DNA from: a virus
Virus record (IMG/VR): IMGVR_UViG_3300029944_000016
Location: 1-47,894 of that record
Length of the DNA: 47,894 bases
Strand: one strand, 5' to 3'
Positions 7,408 through 15,167 of this stretch are shown in pieces. A program made the translations under genes and the position numbers. A model generated the notes under the pieces. The model worked only from the letters and a program-made list of their open reading frames with translations, was not told where the DNA came from and did no database searches. The number at the start of each line of letters is the position of its first letter. The stretch's first letter is position 1.

Positions 7408-9336
7408 CTAGTGAGTCTGTGCCCAGTTACTGCCTTCTTGACTGTTTCCCTTCATTGGCGCTGGGAACTTAAAATACTCCCCAGCCTGCTTAATACTATT
7501 TTCTAATATATCTTTAACTATAGCACAGTTAATTGATTTGTCAACCTCTAATTGCCACTCATCATGAACATTTAATACAAATTCGTAATCTTTACCTGGT
7601 AAAAACTGTTTTTGTAGCTCAGTATCTGCAATATATAGAGCTTTTTTCATTAAAAGCGCTCCTGCACTCTGCAATACTGTATTAAGCTCTGCGTGTTCCG
7701 ATCTCATAAACAATTTACGACCGTCCAATCCTTTAATGAATCCTACTTCTTGTACTCTTTTATGTATTTCATTCTTTAGTTGTGTTAATTCTGGAATTCT
7801 ATCACCGAACCTCTTTAAACATTCCTTACCTGCTACCCAGCATTCCCAGTAAGCACTAGATTTATCTGATCCTTGCTCTTTAGCCCACTGAGCCATTCCA
7901 GCCGCATTCTTTCTAAAGTCTACCACATAATCTTCAAAATTCACACCATTTTCTAGCAATATTTTACCAACCTTAGCATTTTTAGCTCCATATAGCCAAG
8001 CATAGAACACTGTTTTGGCTGCTTCTCGTTCAATACCCATAGCTTCTGCGTTAATACTGTGAGGATCCGTTTTAGTTTCTTTAGTTCCTTGTAAAAGAGA
8101 AGTTAAGAACCTGCCACCATCCAGTTGTGTAAGGTACCCTGCCAAGCATCTCATCTCTAATGCATCTGCGTCGACACCAATCATTGTTCTGTGTTCGGGA
8201 ACAGTGAACAGTTCTCTACATTCAGCACCGTATAAGCTTTCACTGCTAGGAACCTGTGCTAAGTTGGGGCTAAAGTGACTCATACGTCCTGTAGTAGTAC
8301 CATTCTGCATAATACCACCCCTAATACGTCCATCCTTGCCAATCTTATTCAGCCACGCCTGTTTACCTGTCTCTAACTGAGATATCCGCTTGGTTATGGT
8401 TAGATACTCTTTTAACGGCAATAATTCCTTAAATGGAAGAGCATCTATAATATCCTCATTCATTTTAACGTTACCAGCTTCCGTGAACTCCTCAGGATTC
8501 CAGTTAAACTGCTGCTTTAATCTAGAAACTATCTGAACACGGCTGCCAGGATTAAATTCTTCTAATGCTATTTTTGTGATCTTTGAACCAGCCCTATATC
8601 CACGCTTTCTGTCGTCACGTTTTGGAGTAAATTCACCTTTACTAATGAACCTGGGTTTGAATATCTCTTGAAGCTTCCAACGACTGTCAACTAGTGAAGA
8701 CGTAAGTTTATCAAGAAGCTTGTGTCCTTTTTCCACATCAAATAGTACCCCATATGCTTGTTGACGTGCTAAAATTGGAGATATTGAGTATTCTAATTCA
8801 ATTGCTTCAGTAGTTAGTAATTTATTGGTAATTTGTGACATTAGAAACTGAAATAGTCCTTTTGTAGTATACGTGTCCTTAATACAATAAGATCCCATAT
8901 CATCATTATAAGTTTCCCAGCCTCCGTCATAATCTCCCTTATACTGGCAGATTCTTTGACCCCACGCTCTTAAACTATGTGATCCTGTATCTCTTTTACT
9001 AAATATTTTACCAGTCCATGAATGTGCCGATTTAGGATCTTCATTCTTTAAATCTGAGAACAAAAGTTGAGCCAATATAAAAGTGTCATGTATTTTCTGT
9101 CCTTTATGTGGCTTCCAATTACATAACTTTTCTATTACCTTTAAATCATAATTAAATATGTTGTGGCCAATTAACTCTACATCAGGACTATCAATTAGTT
9201 TAATGAACTCTTGTGCATCTTTTTCTAAGTATAGTTTAGACCAAGACGAGTTTAAATCCACTACAGATATACAGTGTATTTTAGTAACTTCTTGTAACAA
9301 TCCATTAGTTTCTAAATCTACAATGTACTGCTTCAT
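7408..9336 (-). CDS. DNA polymerase, family A, T7 gp5-like with 3'-5' exonuclease
   Basis: 642 aa; T7 gp5 is about 704 aa. Exo I is DLETNG (7-12), Exo II is GHNIFNYDLK (57-66), and Exo III is near GSYCIKDTYTT (148-158). The polymerase domain starts near 340 with GGIMQNGTTTGRMSH. Motif A is GVDADALEMRCLAGY (387-401), motif B includes KTVFYAWLYGA, and motif C is VHDEW near 593. All catalytic aspartates are visible. It is the replicative polymerase working with the primase-helicase two genes upstream. The ATG shares a base with the stop of the 98-aa basic protein. T7 recruits host thioredoxin through a thumb insertion; I cannot confirm such an insertion here. Confidence 0.97.
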   Translation of the reverse strand: MKQYIVDLETNGLLQEVTKIHCISVVDLNSSWSKLYLEKDAQEFIKLIDSPDVELIGHNIFNYDLKVIEKLCNWKPHKGQKIHDTFILAQLLFSDLKNEDPKSAHSWTGKIFSKRDTGSHSLRAWGQRICQYKGDYDGGWETYNDDMGSYCIKDTYTTKGLFQFLMSQITNKLLTTEAIELEYSISPILARQQAYGVLFDVEKGHKLLDKLTSSLVDSRWKLQEIFKPRFISKGEFTPKRDDRKRGYRAGSKITKIALEEFNPGSRVQIVSRLKQQFNWNPEEFTEAGNVKMNEDIIDALPFKELLPLKEYLTITKRISQLETGKQAWLNKIGKDGRIRGGIMQNGTTTGRMSHFSPNLAQVPSSESLYGAECRELFTVPEHRTMIGVDADALEMRCLAGYLTQLDGGRFLTSLLQGTKETKTDPHSINAEAMGIEREAAKTVFYAWLYGAKNAKVGKILLENGVNFEDYVVDFRKNAAGMAQWAKEQGSDKSSAYWECWVAGKECLKRFGDRIPELTQLKNEIHKRVQEVGFIKGLDGRKLFMRSEHAELNTVLQSAGALLMKKALYIADTELQKQFLPGKDYEFVLNVHDEWQLEVDKSINCAIVKDILENSIKQAGEYFKFPAPMKGNSQEGSNWAQTH

Positions 9337-9632
9337 TATCCGCCAGTCCTAGTACTTAATCTCATAACAGGTCTATGCTTAACATATTGATGTGCCAATT
9401 TAACTTTAAACACCCCAGTTTTATAGAATGATTTAGGCTTAACATTATTAACCTGTTTAGTAACTGTTCTAGCCAGTCCTTCCTTTATCATTTTAACTAA
9501 CCTATCATTCTGAAGTATTCGTATAGTCAATGTAATACTTTTTAAGTACTTAACTCTTTCATTTTGGAAATACTTTGGCATTCCTTTAACTCTTTTACGT
9601 TGATTCTTTAAATTTCTAATTGTCAAAGTCAT
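9336..9632 (-). CDS. Basic hypothetical protein, 98 aa
   Basis: Strongly basic (many K and R), with an internal repeat of the form LTIRxLxN at residues 3-8 and again at about 34-40. It is coupled at both ends by one-base overlaps to the primase-helicase and polymerase genes. The charge and position suggest nucleic-acid binding in the replisome. The family is not recognised. Confidence 0.6.
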   Translation of the reverse strand: MTLTIRNLKNQRKRVKGMPKYFQNERVKYLKSITLTIRILQNDRLVKMIKEGLARTVTKQVNNVKPKSFYKTGVFKVKLAHQYVKHRPVMRLSTRTGG

Positions 9633-11290
9633 TATATCATATCTCCCATTCTGTTATTAGCTTCTGCCATGTATTTATCAGCTTCTTCTAATTTATTTTT
9701 ATACTTATCAGGCACCTTAATACACTTTCTCTTAGGTAAGTATCTACCAGTATCTAAATTATATTCTATTAAATCTGCTTCACCAATAAACCCACTAACA
9801 CGATTCTTAATAACTTTTAACTGTACTTCATTAGGACTATCAGATCCTTTATTTCTATTAAGGCTTATAATAACATCACTTAGGTGTTCAATACTTCCAC
9901 TTCCACGAGCACTAGATTCAGTAATATCGGCTCCTTCTCCATATGACTTCTCTTGCCTCTTAAGTTGTGTAGCAATAATAAATGTAACTTGTGTACGTTC
10001 AGCGAATGCTCTCAAGTCCGTCATGATCCTATCAATAGCTCTTCTCTCTCCTTCTCCCTGATCTTCAAGTCCTGATATTAAAATTGATATATGATCTAAG
10101 AATACTATTGTAGCCTTTTTACCAATTACAAAATACTCTAACATATTAAATAGTCTTTTAGCATCCAAGCTACCAAAATGCCTATAAAATAGCATTTTAT
10201 CTTCTTTTCCATCATGTATTAATTTATCATAACTCTTTGTTCTATCAGTCTCCGATAGTAATTCTGGATTCTCGTTTAATTTGAATGTAGGAATGTTGCA
10301 TTCTAACGCAAACAGAGACTTAACTGTATGTTTTAAATTTTCTTCTAAAAAGAAATTAGCTATTACTTGTTCGGGATGATGTATTCGTAAATGTCTTAAA
10401 CATTCTTTCATTATTGAGGTTTTACCATTACCAGTTCCTGCATAGAATGTATATAAACGTCCTGGCAACCAGCCTCGTATCATTTCATCCATCATTGGAT
10501 AAGGAGAACTAAGTCCACTGTCTTCCTTAGTGAACAATGTTGTTAAATCAATTTCACGTCCTGTAACAATACCATCTGGTCTATACTCTGCAGCATTCCA
10601 TACTATAGATGTCAATTCTTTAATTTTACCAGCTACAAGCACTTCATTAGCGTCTTTACCGCTGAGATTTGCAATTCTGATTTTCCCTGGAGCAAAGAGG
10701 GCAGCAACAGCCTCAGTTGCTCGTTGACCAGCATCATCGCGATCAAAGCATAAAATGATTTGGTCAAAACCGCTGAGCCACTCAAGTTCGGCTGTAATTG
10801 TTTTAACTGCTGATTGCGCGCCATTAGGTATTGATACAACAGGCCATTTACAATCCTGACTTTCCGCGATCGATAGGGCATCAATTTCACCTTCAGTAAT
10901 AATAATATTCTTTGATTTGTTATTCCACAAATGCTTACCAAATAGGGTTGCCTTATTAGGCTCTCCTTTCCATGCGAATCTTTTATCTGGGTATCTAATC
11001 TTTTGAGCTACAATTTTACCTGTAGTATCTCTGTAATTTGCAATATGGGTTGAAGCTCCATTTTCAAATCCTACCTCATAGCTGAAGAACTCACATGTAC
11101 GTTGTGACAATCTACGATTAGGAATTGGCTCATAGACTCCCTTGTCTAAATCTGTTGGTGTGTCGTTAACAACTTTACGAGTTTTATTATATGAACAGTC
11201 TTCAGTGAAACACCATGTGCTTCCATTATCGAAAACTGCTCTATTATCATCACTTCCGCAGTCTTCACAAGGTTCTCTAATTACTGCCAT
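9632..11290 (-). CDS. DNA primase-helicase, T7 gp4-like
   Basis: 552 aa. The zinc-binding domain has C8, C11, C27 and C32. TOPRIM motifs follow: TEGEIDAL (132-139) and FDRDDAG (182-188). After a linker comes the RecA-like helicase with Walker A AGTGNGKT (284-291), a FFLEEN motif, IVFLDHISIL (Walker B) and an ATQLKRQ sensor segment. The protein primes lagging strands and unwinds DNA 5' to 3' as a hexamer. It is the first large gene of the leftward replication block, starting one base from the stop of the 62-aa zinc-ribbon gene. All key motifs are present. Confidence 0.97.
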   Translation of the reverse strand: MAVIREPCEDCGSDDNRAVFDNGSTWCFTEDCSYNKTRKVVNDTPTDLDKGVYEPIPNRRLSQRTCEFFSYEVGFENGASTHIANYRDTTGKIVAQKIRYPDKRFAWKGEPNKATLFGKHLWNNKSKNIIITEGEIDALSIAESQDCKWPVVSIPNGAQSAVKTITAELEWLSGFDQIILCFDRDDAGQRATEAVAALFAPGKIRIANLSGKDANEVLVAGKIKELTSIVWNAAEYRPDGIVTGREIDLTTLFTKEDSGLSSPYPMMDEMIRGWLPGRLYTFYAGTGNGKTSIMKECLRHLRIHHPEQVIANFFLEENLKHTVKSLFALECNIPTFKLNENPELLSETDRTKSYDKLIHDGKEDKMLFYRHFGSLDAKRLFNMLEYFVIGKKATIVFLDHISILISGLEDQGEGERRAIDRIMTDLRAFAERTQVTFIIATQLKRQEKSYGEGADITESSARGSGSIEHLSDVIISLNRNKGSDSPNEVQLKVIKNRVSGFIGEADLIEYNLDTGRYLPKRKCIKVPDKYKNKLEEADKYMAEANNRMGDMI

Positions 11291-11478
11291 TAAACACCTC
11301 TTAAGTAATCTTCCAATGATTGGCTCATTAAATCTTCATTGTCTTCGTAAGCTGCTTTAAGTGACTCAGCGTAACATTCCTCTTTCATGCCTCCAAACTC
11401 ATCATAACGCTGAAGTTCAAACTCTTCAAGTTCATTATTGCAGCATGGGCACCTTAACACCATTAAGTATCTAAACAT
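11290..11478 (-). CDS. Small zinc-ribbon-like protein, 62 aa
   Basis: The start is set at ATG 11478 because AAGGAA lies about 6 bases upstream and because longer frames run through the preceding membrane-protein gene. The product contains VLRCPCCNNELEEFEL, a half zinc ribbon, and an acidic C-terminus (DNEDLMSQSLEDYLRGV). Its stop shares a base with the primase-helicase start. A regulatory or adaptor role is possible. No family is assigned. Confidence 0.6.
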   Translation of the reverse strand: MFRYLMVLRCPCCNNELEEFELQRYDEFGGMKEECYAESLKAAYEDNEDLMSQSLEDYLRGV

Positions 11479-11480
11479 AG

Positions 11481-11630
11481 TTATTCCTTGTAGTCCAATT
11501 CGGCCGTATAATATCCAATAATTCCTCCAACTGGAACAGCTACTACAGTAGCCCATTGCCTAAATATTAATGCTAATGTGAAACTTAAAGGTATACAAAT
11601 AAGTAATGCTATTAATAAGTTTCTAGTCAT
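11481..11630 (-). CDS. Small membrane protein, 49 aa, two hydrophobic segments
   Basis: ATG at 11630 gives MTRNLLIALLICIPLSF and a second hydrophobic stretch around VVAVPVGGIIGYY, so two short TM helices. The stop lies two bases before the next ATG. The compact spacing on both sides supports a real gene. Function unknown. Confidence 0.6.
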   Translation of the reverse strand: MTRNLLIALLICIPLSFTLALIFRQWATVVAVPVGGIIGYYTAELDYKE

Positions 11631-11632
11631 AT

Positions 11633-11776
11633 CTATTTACTCGCCATAATAATGCCTATATTAGAAACTGCGTAGCTAGCAAACGCTAGTGCCATTCCTT
11701 TCTGCTCTGTGTAAAAATATATAACTGCCTGCCCAAAATATAAAACACTAACTGTTGCTAAGAGTGCATACTTCAA
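11633..11776 (-). CDS. Small membrane protein, 47 aa, TTG start
   Basis: TTG at 11776 is preceded by GGAGGTGA, one of the strongest ribosome-binding sites in the genome, at the correct spacing. The product (residues 2-22 hydrophobic, then FYTEQKG, then a second hydrophobic part) looks like a two-TM peptide. It leads a trio of very small genes upstream of primase-helicase. Confidence 0.6.
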   Translation of the reverse strand: MKYALLATVSVLYFGQAVIYFYTEQKGMALAFASYAVSNIGIIMASK

Positions 11777-11793
11777 TTTAGTCACCTCCCGTT

Positions 11794-11822
11794 AGTATGC
11801 ACCAAACTTCCTAATTTAGCAA
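11794..11822 (-). promoter_or_regulatory. Candidate leftward sigma70 promoter before the primase-helicase block
   Basis: Read on the minus strand: TTGCTA, 17 bases, CATACT. The start point would fall just ahead of the GGAGGTGA of the 47-aa gene. The -10 is imperfect, so support is moderate. It would serve the replication genes from 11776 downward. Confidence 0.4.
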
Positions 11823-11843
11823 GTTTTATACATTAATTTATTG

Positions 11844-12419
11844 TTATTCAACCAGCCTCTTAATTTTACGTAGTCGTTTCATAATGTCTTCTCGTTTCAA
11901 GTACAAATCTCTTCCCTTATTGACTCCTCTAATCTCCTTAGGTGTTAGAAACTTATTTGTTACTGAATGGAACATTTCGTCAAAGAAAGGCTTTTCATGT
12001 GTAATAGAAGCATGTTGTTCGTGTCCTTTACCACTTGTTCCTCCACTATAATCGTGGAACATGAAGAACGTATTTGCCTCTATTATTAATTTATCAGCAC
12101 TTAAAGCTATTAATGGTGCCATAGAATATAATGGGCCACTAACCACTGCAACTGTCTTACCTCTACAAGCTTTCATAGAATTTATAATATCAATTCCTGT
12201 GTGTACATATCCACCAAAGTTATTCAAGTAAATTATAAATCTATCATCGCTGGATGATGTTCTTAGTAAGTTAAACATTTTGCGATAGTGTTCTGCCTCA
12301 CCAACTTCTTTATTTAGGTATATTGAATATACATTCTGCACATTAGGATTATTTACTATATATACTAATGAGTTACCATCGTCATTATAATCATCACAAG
12401 AGCTTGTACGTTGTGGCAT
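11844..12419 (-). CDS. ClpP-like serine protease, cytoplasmic type
   Basis: 191 aa, the usual ClpP length. FIIYLNNFGGYVHTGIDIIN (61-80) matches the ClpP glycine loop and helix. SGPLYSMAPLIALSADK carries the nucleophile-position serine (S99), and FFMFHDYSGG has the histidine (H122). A charged C-terminal helix follows. No signal peptide. In phages, ClpP-like proteins are usually prohead proteases of the late operon, but this one is in the early region, far from the capsid genes. It may modify host proteolysis. It starts 2 bases after the stop of the coiled-coil membrane protein upstream. Confidence 0.85.
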   Translation of the reverse strand: MPQRTSSCDDYNDDGNSLVYIVNNPNVQNVYSIYLNKEVGEAEHYRKMFNLLRTSSSDDRFIIYLNNFGGYVHTGIDIINSMKACRGKTVAVVSGPLYSMAPLIALSADKLIIEANTFFMFHDYSGGTSGKGHEQHASITHEKPFFDEMFHSVTNKFLTPKEIRGVNKGRDLYLKREDIMKRLRKIKRLVE

Positions 12420-12421
12420 GT

Positions 12422-12709
12422 TTATTCCTTTTTTAATGATTTTTTAACACTTTTATCCTGTTTTAAGGATTTTTTAACACTTTTAGTTAGTCTAGAAACA
12501 GTTAATTCAGCTAATTTTCTCTCTATAGCGTGAGTTTGTTTTCTAGCAACTATATTATCTTCTTGAAGCTGATCCTCGCAATTATCAATTACTAATTGTA
12601 ATGCTCTCTGTGATTTATCATGTAAACTTCTTAAGTCCTGGAATAATTGTAAATTAGCTAGTAAACTAACTAATAGTCCAACAGTTAATATGGGTTGAAA
12701 ATCCATCAA
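12422..12709 (-). CDS. Single-TM coiled-coil protein with repeated basic tail (i-spanin-like architecture)
   Basis: 95 aa. The N-terminal hydrophobic helix (about 6-22) is followed by a long charged helix and a C-terminus containing SVKKSLK twice, encoded by a short tandem DNA repeat (about 12430-12485). N-terminal TM plus coiled coil is the layout of Rz-type inner-membrane spanins, and no spanin is visible beside the endolysin. But this gene is in the early operon, which argues against lysis. It is coupled to the ClpP-like gene, so a membrane adaptor is equally possible. Confidence 0.55.
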   Translation of the reverse strand: MMDFQPILTVGLLVSLLANLQLFQDLRSLHDKSQRALQLVIDNCEDQLQEDNIVARKQTHAIERKLAELTVSRLTKSVKKSLKQDKSVKKSLKKE

Positions 12710-12738
12710 AACGCCCTCTTAATTATGTTATTTGTATA

Positions 12739-12766
12739 TTATTACATATACATGTTTAAATGTCAA
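12739..12766 (-). promoter_or_regulatory. Candidate leftward sigma70 promoter before the ClpP-like gene
   Basis: On the minus strand: TTGACA (12766-12761), then 16 bases to TAATAA, or 17 bases to AATAAT. It lies at the end of the 73-aa gene and in front of the 95-aa membrane protein and ClpP-like genes. The -35 is perfect and the -10 is fair. Confidence 0.5.
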
Positions 12767-12977
12767 CAGTGTATTTAACTTGTGGTTTTTCATTTTCTTT
12801 AGTCTGGCTGAAAACATACTCTACAGCTTCATATCTTGTTTTGAACTCATAATCCCTAGAGAATATACTCTCTGATAATATCATGCACTTTTTGAATGTG
12901 TGCCATAGAAGCCATGACTTATACTGGGCCACCCATTTATTAGTATTTATATCGAATTGTACTCTAAATTGTCTCAT
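12756..12977 (-). CDS. Hypothetical protein, 73 aa
   Basis: Unrecognised. It starts MRQFRVQFDINTNKWVAQYK, rich in aromatic and basic residues, in a style seen in small phage early proteins. The start overlaps the stop of the 41-aa gene (ATGA), and the frame is intact to a TAA. Confidence 0.6.
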   Translation of the reverse strand: MRQFRVQFDINTNKWVAQYKSWLLWHTFKKCMILSESIFSRDYEFKTRYEAVEYVFSQTKENEKPQVKYTVDI

Positions 12978-13099
12978 AATTCCTCTGTTTTACTATATTC
13001 GAATAATTCAGAATGTGTCCAATATTTACTATATCCTGTCGGCAAAATATACTGATATTCTGGAGTTTCTAATATATTATAAATAGTGAAATCATTCAT
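12974..13099 (-). CDS. Hypothetical protein, 41 aa
   Basis: A GGAGG site 6 bases ahead of ATG 13099 supports translation. The product is tyrosine-rich and acidic (ILETPEYQYILPTGYSKYW). It overlaps the previous gene by 8 bases and the next by ATGA. Function unknown. Confidence 0.55.
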   Translation of the reverse strand: MNDFTIYNILETPEYQYILPTGYSKYWTHSELFEYSKTEEL

Positions 13100-13259
13100 A
13101 ATATTCCTCCACCAAGTACATATAGAATTTCTTTAAATTCATTAATAATAAAGACTTAGCAACTATTTGAGCATCAACTTTACTATCACAATCGTCCAAT
13201 ACTAAATTCCAAGAATTACCGTAGTCTGGTGTTGATTTAACGCGCCATTTAGATGCCAT
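13092..13259 (-). CDS. Hypothetical protein, 55 aa
   Basis: Starts at ATG 13259 behind GGTGAT. It begins MASKWRVKSTPDYGNSW and ends in an aromatic helix. Overlaps with both neighbours fit the operon. Unrecognised. Confidence 0.55.
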   Translation of the reverse strand: MASKWRVKSTPDYGNSWNLVLDDCDSKVDAQIVAKSLLLMNLKKFYMYLVEEYYE

Positions 13260-13264
13260 ATTAA

Positions 13265-13498
13265 TCACCTAATATACGTACAGTTATCTAAGCTAACAAT
13301 ATACCTGTGACCTTTAGATACAAAATATAAAGCAGATCTGCCATTAGTTCCTACATATTCTACATTACGGTATTGTGTATATTTACCGTCTTTATTACAT
13401 ATAACAAATCCTTCAGGTATAATATTATCACATGGTATAAAAGATATTATAGTAATAATTCCTGATACTACAACAAAAATAATAGCAAATATTCTCAT
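13265..13498 (-). CDS. Small membrane or secreted protein, 77 aa
   Basis: Start chosen at ATG 13498 (MRIFAIIFVVVSGIITIISF), directly after the stop of the upstream gene. A longer reading from 13510 is possible. The N-terminal helix is an anchor or signal peptide. The remainder has two cysteines that could pair outside the cytoplasm (FIPCDN, LDNCTYIR) and a YVGTNGRSALYFVSKGHRYIV beta pattern. Function unknown. Confidence 0.55.
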   Translation of the reverse strand: MRIFAIIFVVVSGIITIISFIPCDNIIPEGFVICNKDGKYTQYRNVEYVGTNGRSALYFVSKGHRYIVSLDNCTYIR

Positions 13499-13499
13499 A

Positions 13500-13742
13500 T
13501 TATTGTTCATCCCTATCAAACTCACCACCATTGTGACCATTTACTCCTGGATTTTCTGATATATTATCTCCTGTACATTGTGTTGCTCCTAAACCTGTGT
13601 CCCAACATGCTGAACTTGACACATGTGTTGTATTATCCTGTGTTCCCATACATGTTGTAATTCCATTTAATCTTTGACATACAAGATCATCTGCATGACA
13701 TTGAAATGTTAATATGCAAAGGCTTAATAGTAAGTATTTCAT
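13500..13742 (-). CDS. Secreted cysteine-rich small protein, 80 aa
   Basis: A clear signal peptide (MKYLLLSLCILTFQCHA, cleavage before DD) precedes a 63-aa mature part with four cysteines and many Thr, Asn and Gly residues, ending in an acidic tail. It is likely periplasmic or outer-membrane associated with disulfides. Its ATG overlaps the preceding stop. It is one of a run of exported small proteins at 13.2-14.9 kb. Unknown family. Confidence 0.6.
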   Translation of the reverse strand: MKYLLLSLCILTFQCHADDLVCQRLNGITTCMGTQDNTTHVSSSACWDTGLGATQCTGDNISENPGVNGHNGGEFDRDEQ

Positions 13743-13918
13743 AAAGTTCCCCCATTTGCAATGTAATCATGCGGAAAAGACCTTCCTACTAGTTTTCCAG
13801 TATCCAATGCTTCTACAGCGTCTTTAATATTCTGTGTATAATATTTTACATCAGAATTCTCCAATCCTCTCTTTAACTTGTAATCTCTAATAAGTTGGAA
13901 AATTAAATTAATATTCAT
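13739..13918 (-). CDS. Hypothetical protein, 59 aa
   Basis: ATG at 13918 gives a basic helical N-terminus (MNINLIFQLIRDYKLKRG) and a predicted soluble fold. It begins just after the stop of the Ala-rich gene and ends in an ATGA overlap with the secreted protein gene. Unrecognised. Confidence 0.55.
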   Translation of the reverse strand: MNINLIFQLIRDYKLKRGLENSDVKYYTQNIKDAVEALDTGKLVGRSFPHDYIANGGTL

Positions 13919-13920
13919 TA

Positions 13921-14478
13921 TTATTCCCCTATAATAGTTAAAATATCATCAATTTGTTTTTGCTCTTCTGCTAAAAACGCTTCGTCTCCTTGTTCTACGT
14001 CTTCTTCCCAATATTCTGCCAATGCTCGTTGTGCGTATGCAGCATACGCTGCTGCCATACCTGCTGCATCTGCTGCATCCGATGGATCAAAGCAGTCTGC
14101 TGCTAGTTTTGCGTATTCTGCCGACCTAAATGCTGGCGCTTCTACCGCCATTTCTGCGTTATATGGGTTTGTTACTCTTGATTCTTGTACAAATGCTCCA
14201 GCCCGATATGCTGCGTTTTTACTTACTGTAATAGATAATTTAAAACTAAGTTCAATATTAACATTATCTAAATTTTTAAGCATCCAGAAAAAATCTGAAA
14301 CTGAATTACTTTTTAACAATAAAGTTAAAGAAAATCTAGTTTTATTATTATATTTAATATTATTTTTAATTAAGTAGTTTTCGAATTTCTCCTTACCATC
14401 TTGACAAGCTTGGTTATTCATAGCTTCTTGTAAGCTAAAAGTAATTCTTGGCAATTTATTTTTTAATACTTTACTCAT
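13921..14478 (-). CDS. Protein with alanine/tyrosine-rich helical repeats, 185 aa
   Basis: The first half (about 1-85) is basic with hydrophobic beta-like stretches. Residues about 88-155 form an Ala-rich repeat region of AAYAxYA and AEYAKLAAD type, then a strongly acidic helix (EEDVEQGDEAFLAEEQ). Ala-rich repeats of this style occur in phage and bacterial proteins of unknown function, some annotated as putative immunity proteins. Codons in this segment are GCT/GCA-heavy, and the DNA is less AT-rich than in its neighbours. It starts 2 bases after the upstream secreted-protein stop. Confidence 0.6.
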   Translation of the reverse strand: MSKVLKNKLPRITFSLQEAMNNQACQDGKEKFENYLIKNNIKYNNKTRFSLTLLLKSNSVSDFFWMLKNLDNVNIELSFKLSITVSKNAAYRAGAFVQESRVTNPYNAEMAVEAPAFRSAEYAKLAADCFDPSDAADAAGMAAAYAAYAQRALAEYWEEDVEQGDEAFLAEEQKQIDDILTIIGE

Positions 14479-14480
14479 AA

Positions 14481-14717
14481 TTACTCCCCAGTAATATCAA
14501 ATTCAGTAGCTAAACCTGATTTTTGATCTACATTAAAGTTTGAAAACTGATTAACATTATGTGTTTCAGGTATTTCTAAGTTAACATACTCCCCAGAATC
14601 GCTGAGTATTTGAATATAACTACCTTCAGCCTGTTTCTGACTATCAGCTACATCATTGTATCCCGCATAGCTGTTTAAACTGATTGTTAATAAGCTTAAT
14701 AATATAATTGTTTTCAT
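14481..14717 (-). CDS. Secreted small protein, 78 aa
   Basis: Signal peptide MKTIILLSLLTISLNSYAG with an SYA cleavage site, then an acidic, Asn/Gln-rich mature part without cysteines. It is exported to the periplasm if processed. A GGGGGTGG-like site precedes the ATG. It shares its overall design with the genes on either side. Function unknown. Confidence 0.6.
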   Translation of the reverse strand: MKTIILLSLLTISLNSYAGYNDVADSQKQAEGSYIQILSDSGEYVNLEIPETHNVNQFSNFNVDQKSGLATEFDITGE

Positions 14718-14733
14718 ATACCACCCCCAAACG

Positions 14734-14895
14734 TTATTTAAAGCTTCTCAGGGACTTAAAATGACTCAACCCATGTGCTGAGTACCCTCCACTCTTAAAA
14801 CCTCCCATACCGCGTGCATTTGCGTCCTGAGCCATGGTTACAACCATAGTTACAGCTAACAGTAAACTAAACAATCTAACTAATATAGTTTTCAT
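14734..14895 (-). CDS. Secreted Gly/Ser-rich basic peptide, 53 aa
   Basis: A strong AGAGGAG site precedes ATG 14895. The signal peptide reads MKTILVRLFSLLLAVTMVV, with likely cleavage after DANA. The short mature part is rich in G, S, H and K with no acidic residues. A cationic exported peptide of about 25 aa could act on the envelope, but this is speculation. It is the first gene after the promoter at 14943-14970. Confidence 0.6.
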   Translation of the reverse strand: MKTILVRLFSLLLAVTMVVTMAQDANARGMGGFKSGGYSAHGLSHFKSLRSFK

Positions 14896-14942
14896 AAATA
14901 CTCCTCTAATTTCTCACTTCATATTGTCTATGTCTTAATCTA

Positions 14943-14970
14943 ATTATAACACTGATCAAAAATTGTGCAA
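14943..14970 (-). promoter_or_regulatory. Leftward sigma70 promoter
   Basis: On the minus strand: TTGCAC, 16 bases, TATAAT. It lies ahead of the run of exported small proteins. The same TTGCAC-16-TATAAT arrangement recurs at 15777-15804, so the early region uses several like promoters. Confidence 0.6.
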
Positions 14971-14978
14971 GTATTTAT

Positions 14979-15167
14979 TTAAAATAATCTATCTAATCCT
15001 GTCTCATAAACAAAATCCGCATGTTTATCCTGTAATTCGTTTAACTCGTCTTCAGTTAAATCAACTTCCGTATCTTTCCAATATGCTGATATAACAAAGA
15101 AATATAAATCTGGATAATCGCTAGTATCAGAGTCCATTTCTTCGATATAAATATTATTGGTATCCAT
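14979..15167 (-). CDS. Acidic hypothetical protein, 62 aa
   Basis: Very acidic (about a third D and E), containing DSDTSDYPDLYFFVISAYW and DLTEDELNELQDKHADFVYE. Small acidic early proteins can mimic DNA and inhibit host DNA-binding enzymes, but nothing here proves that. It starts in a TAATG overlap with the upstream gene. Confidence 0.55.
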   Translation of the reverse strand: MDTNNIYIEEMDSDTSDYPDLYFFVISAYWKDTEVDLTEDELNELQDKHADFVYETGLDRLF

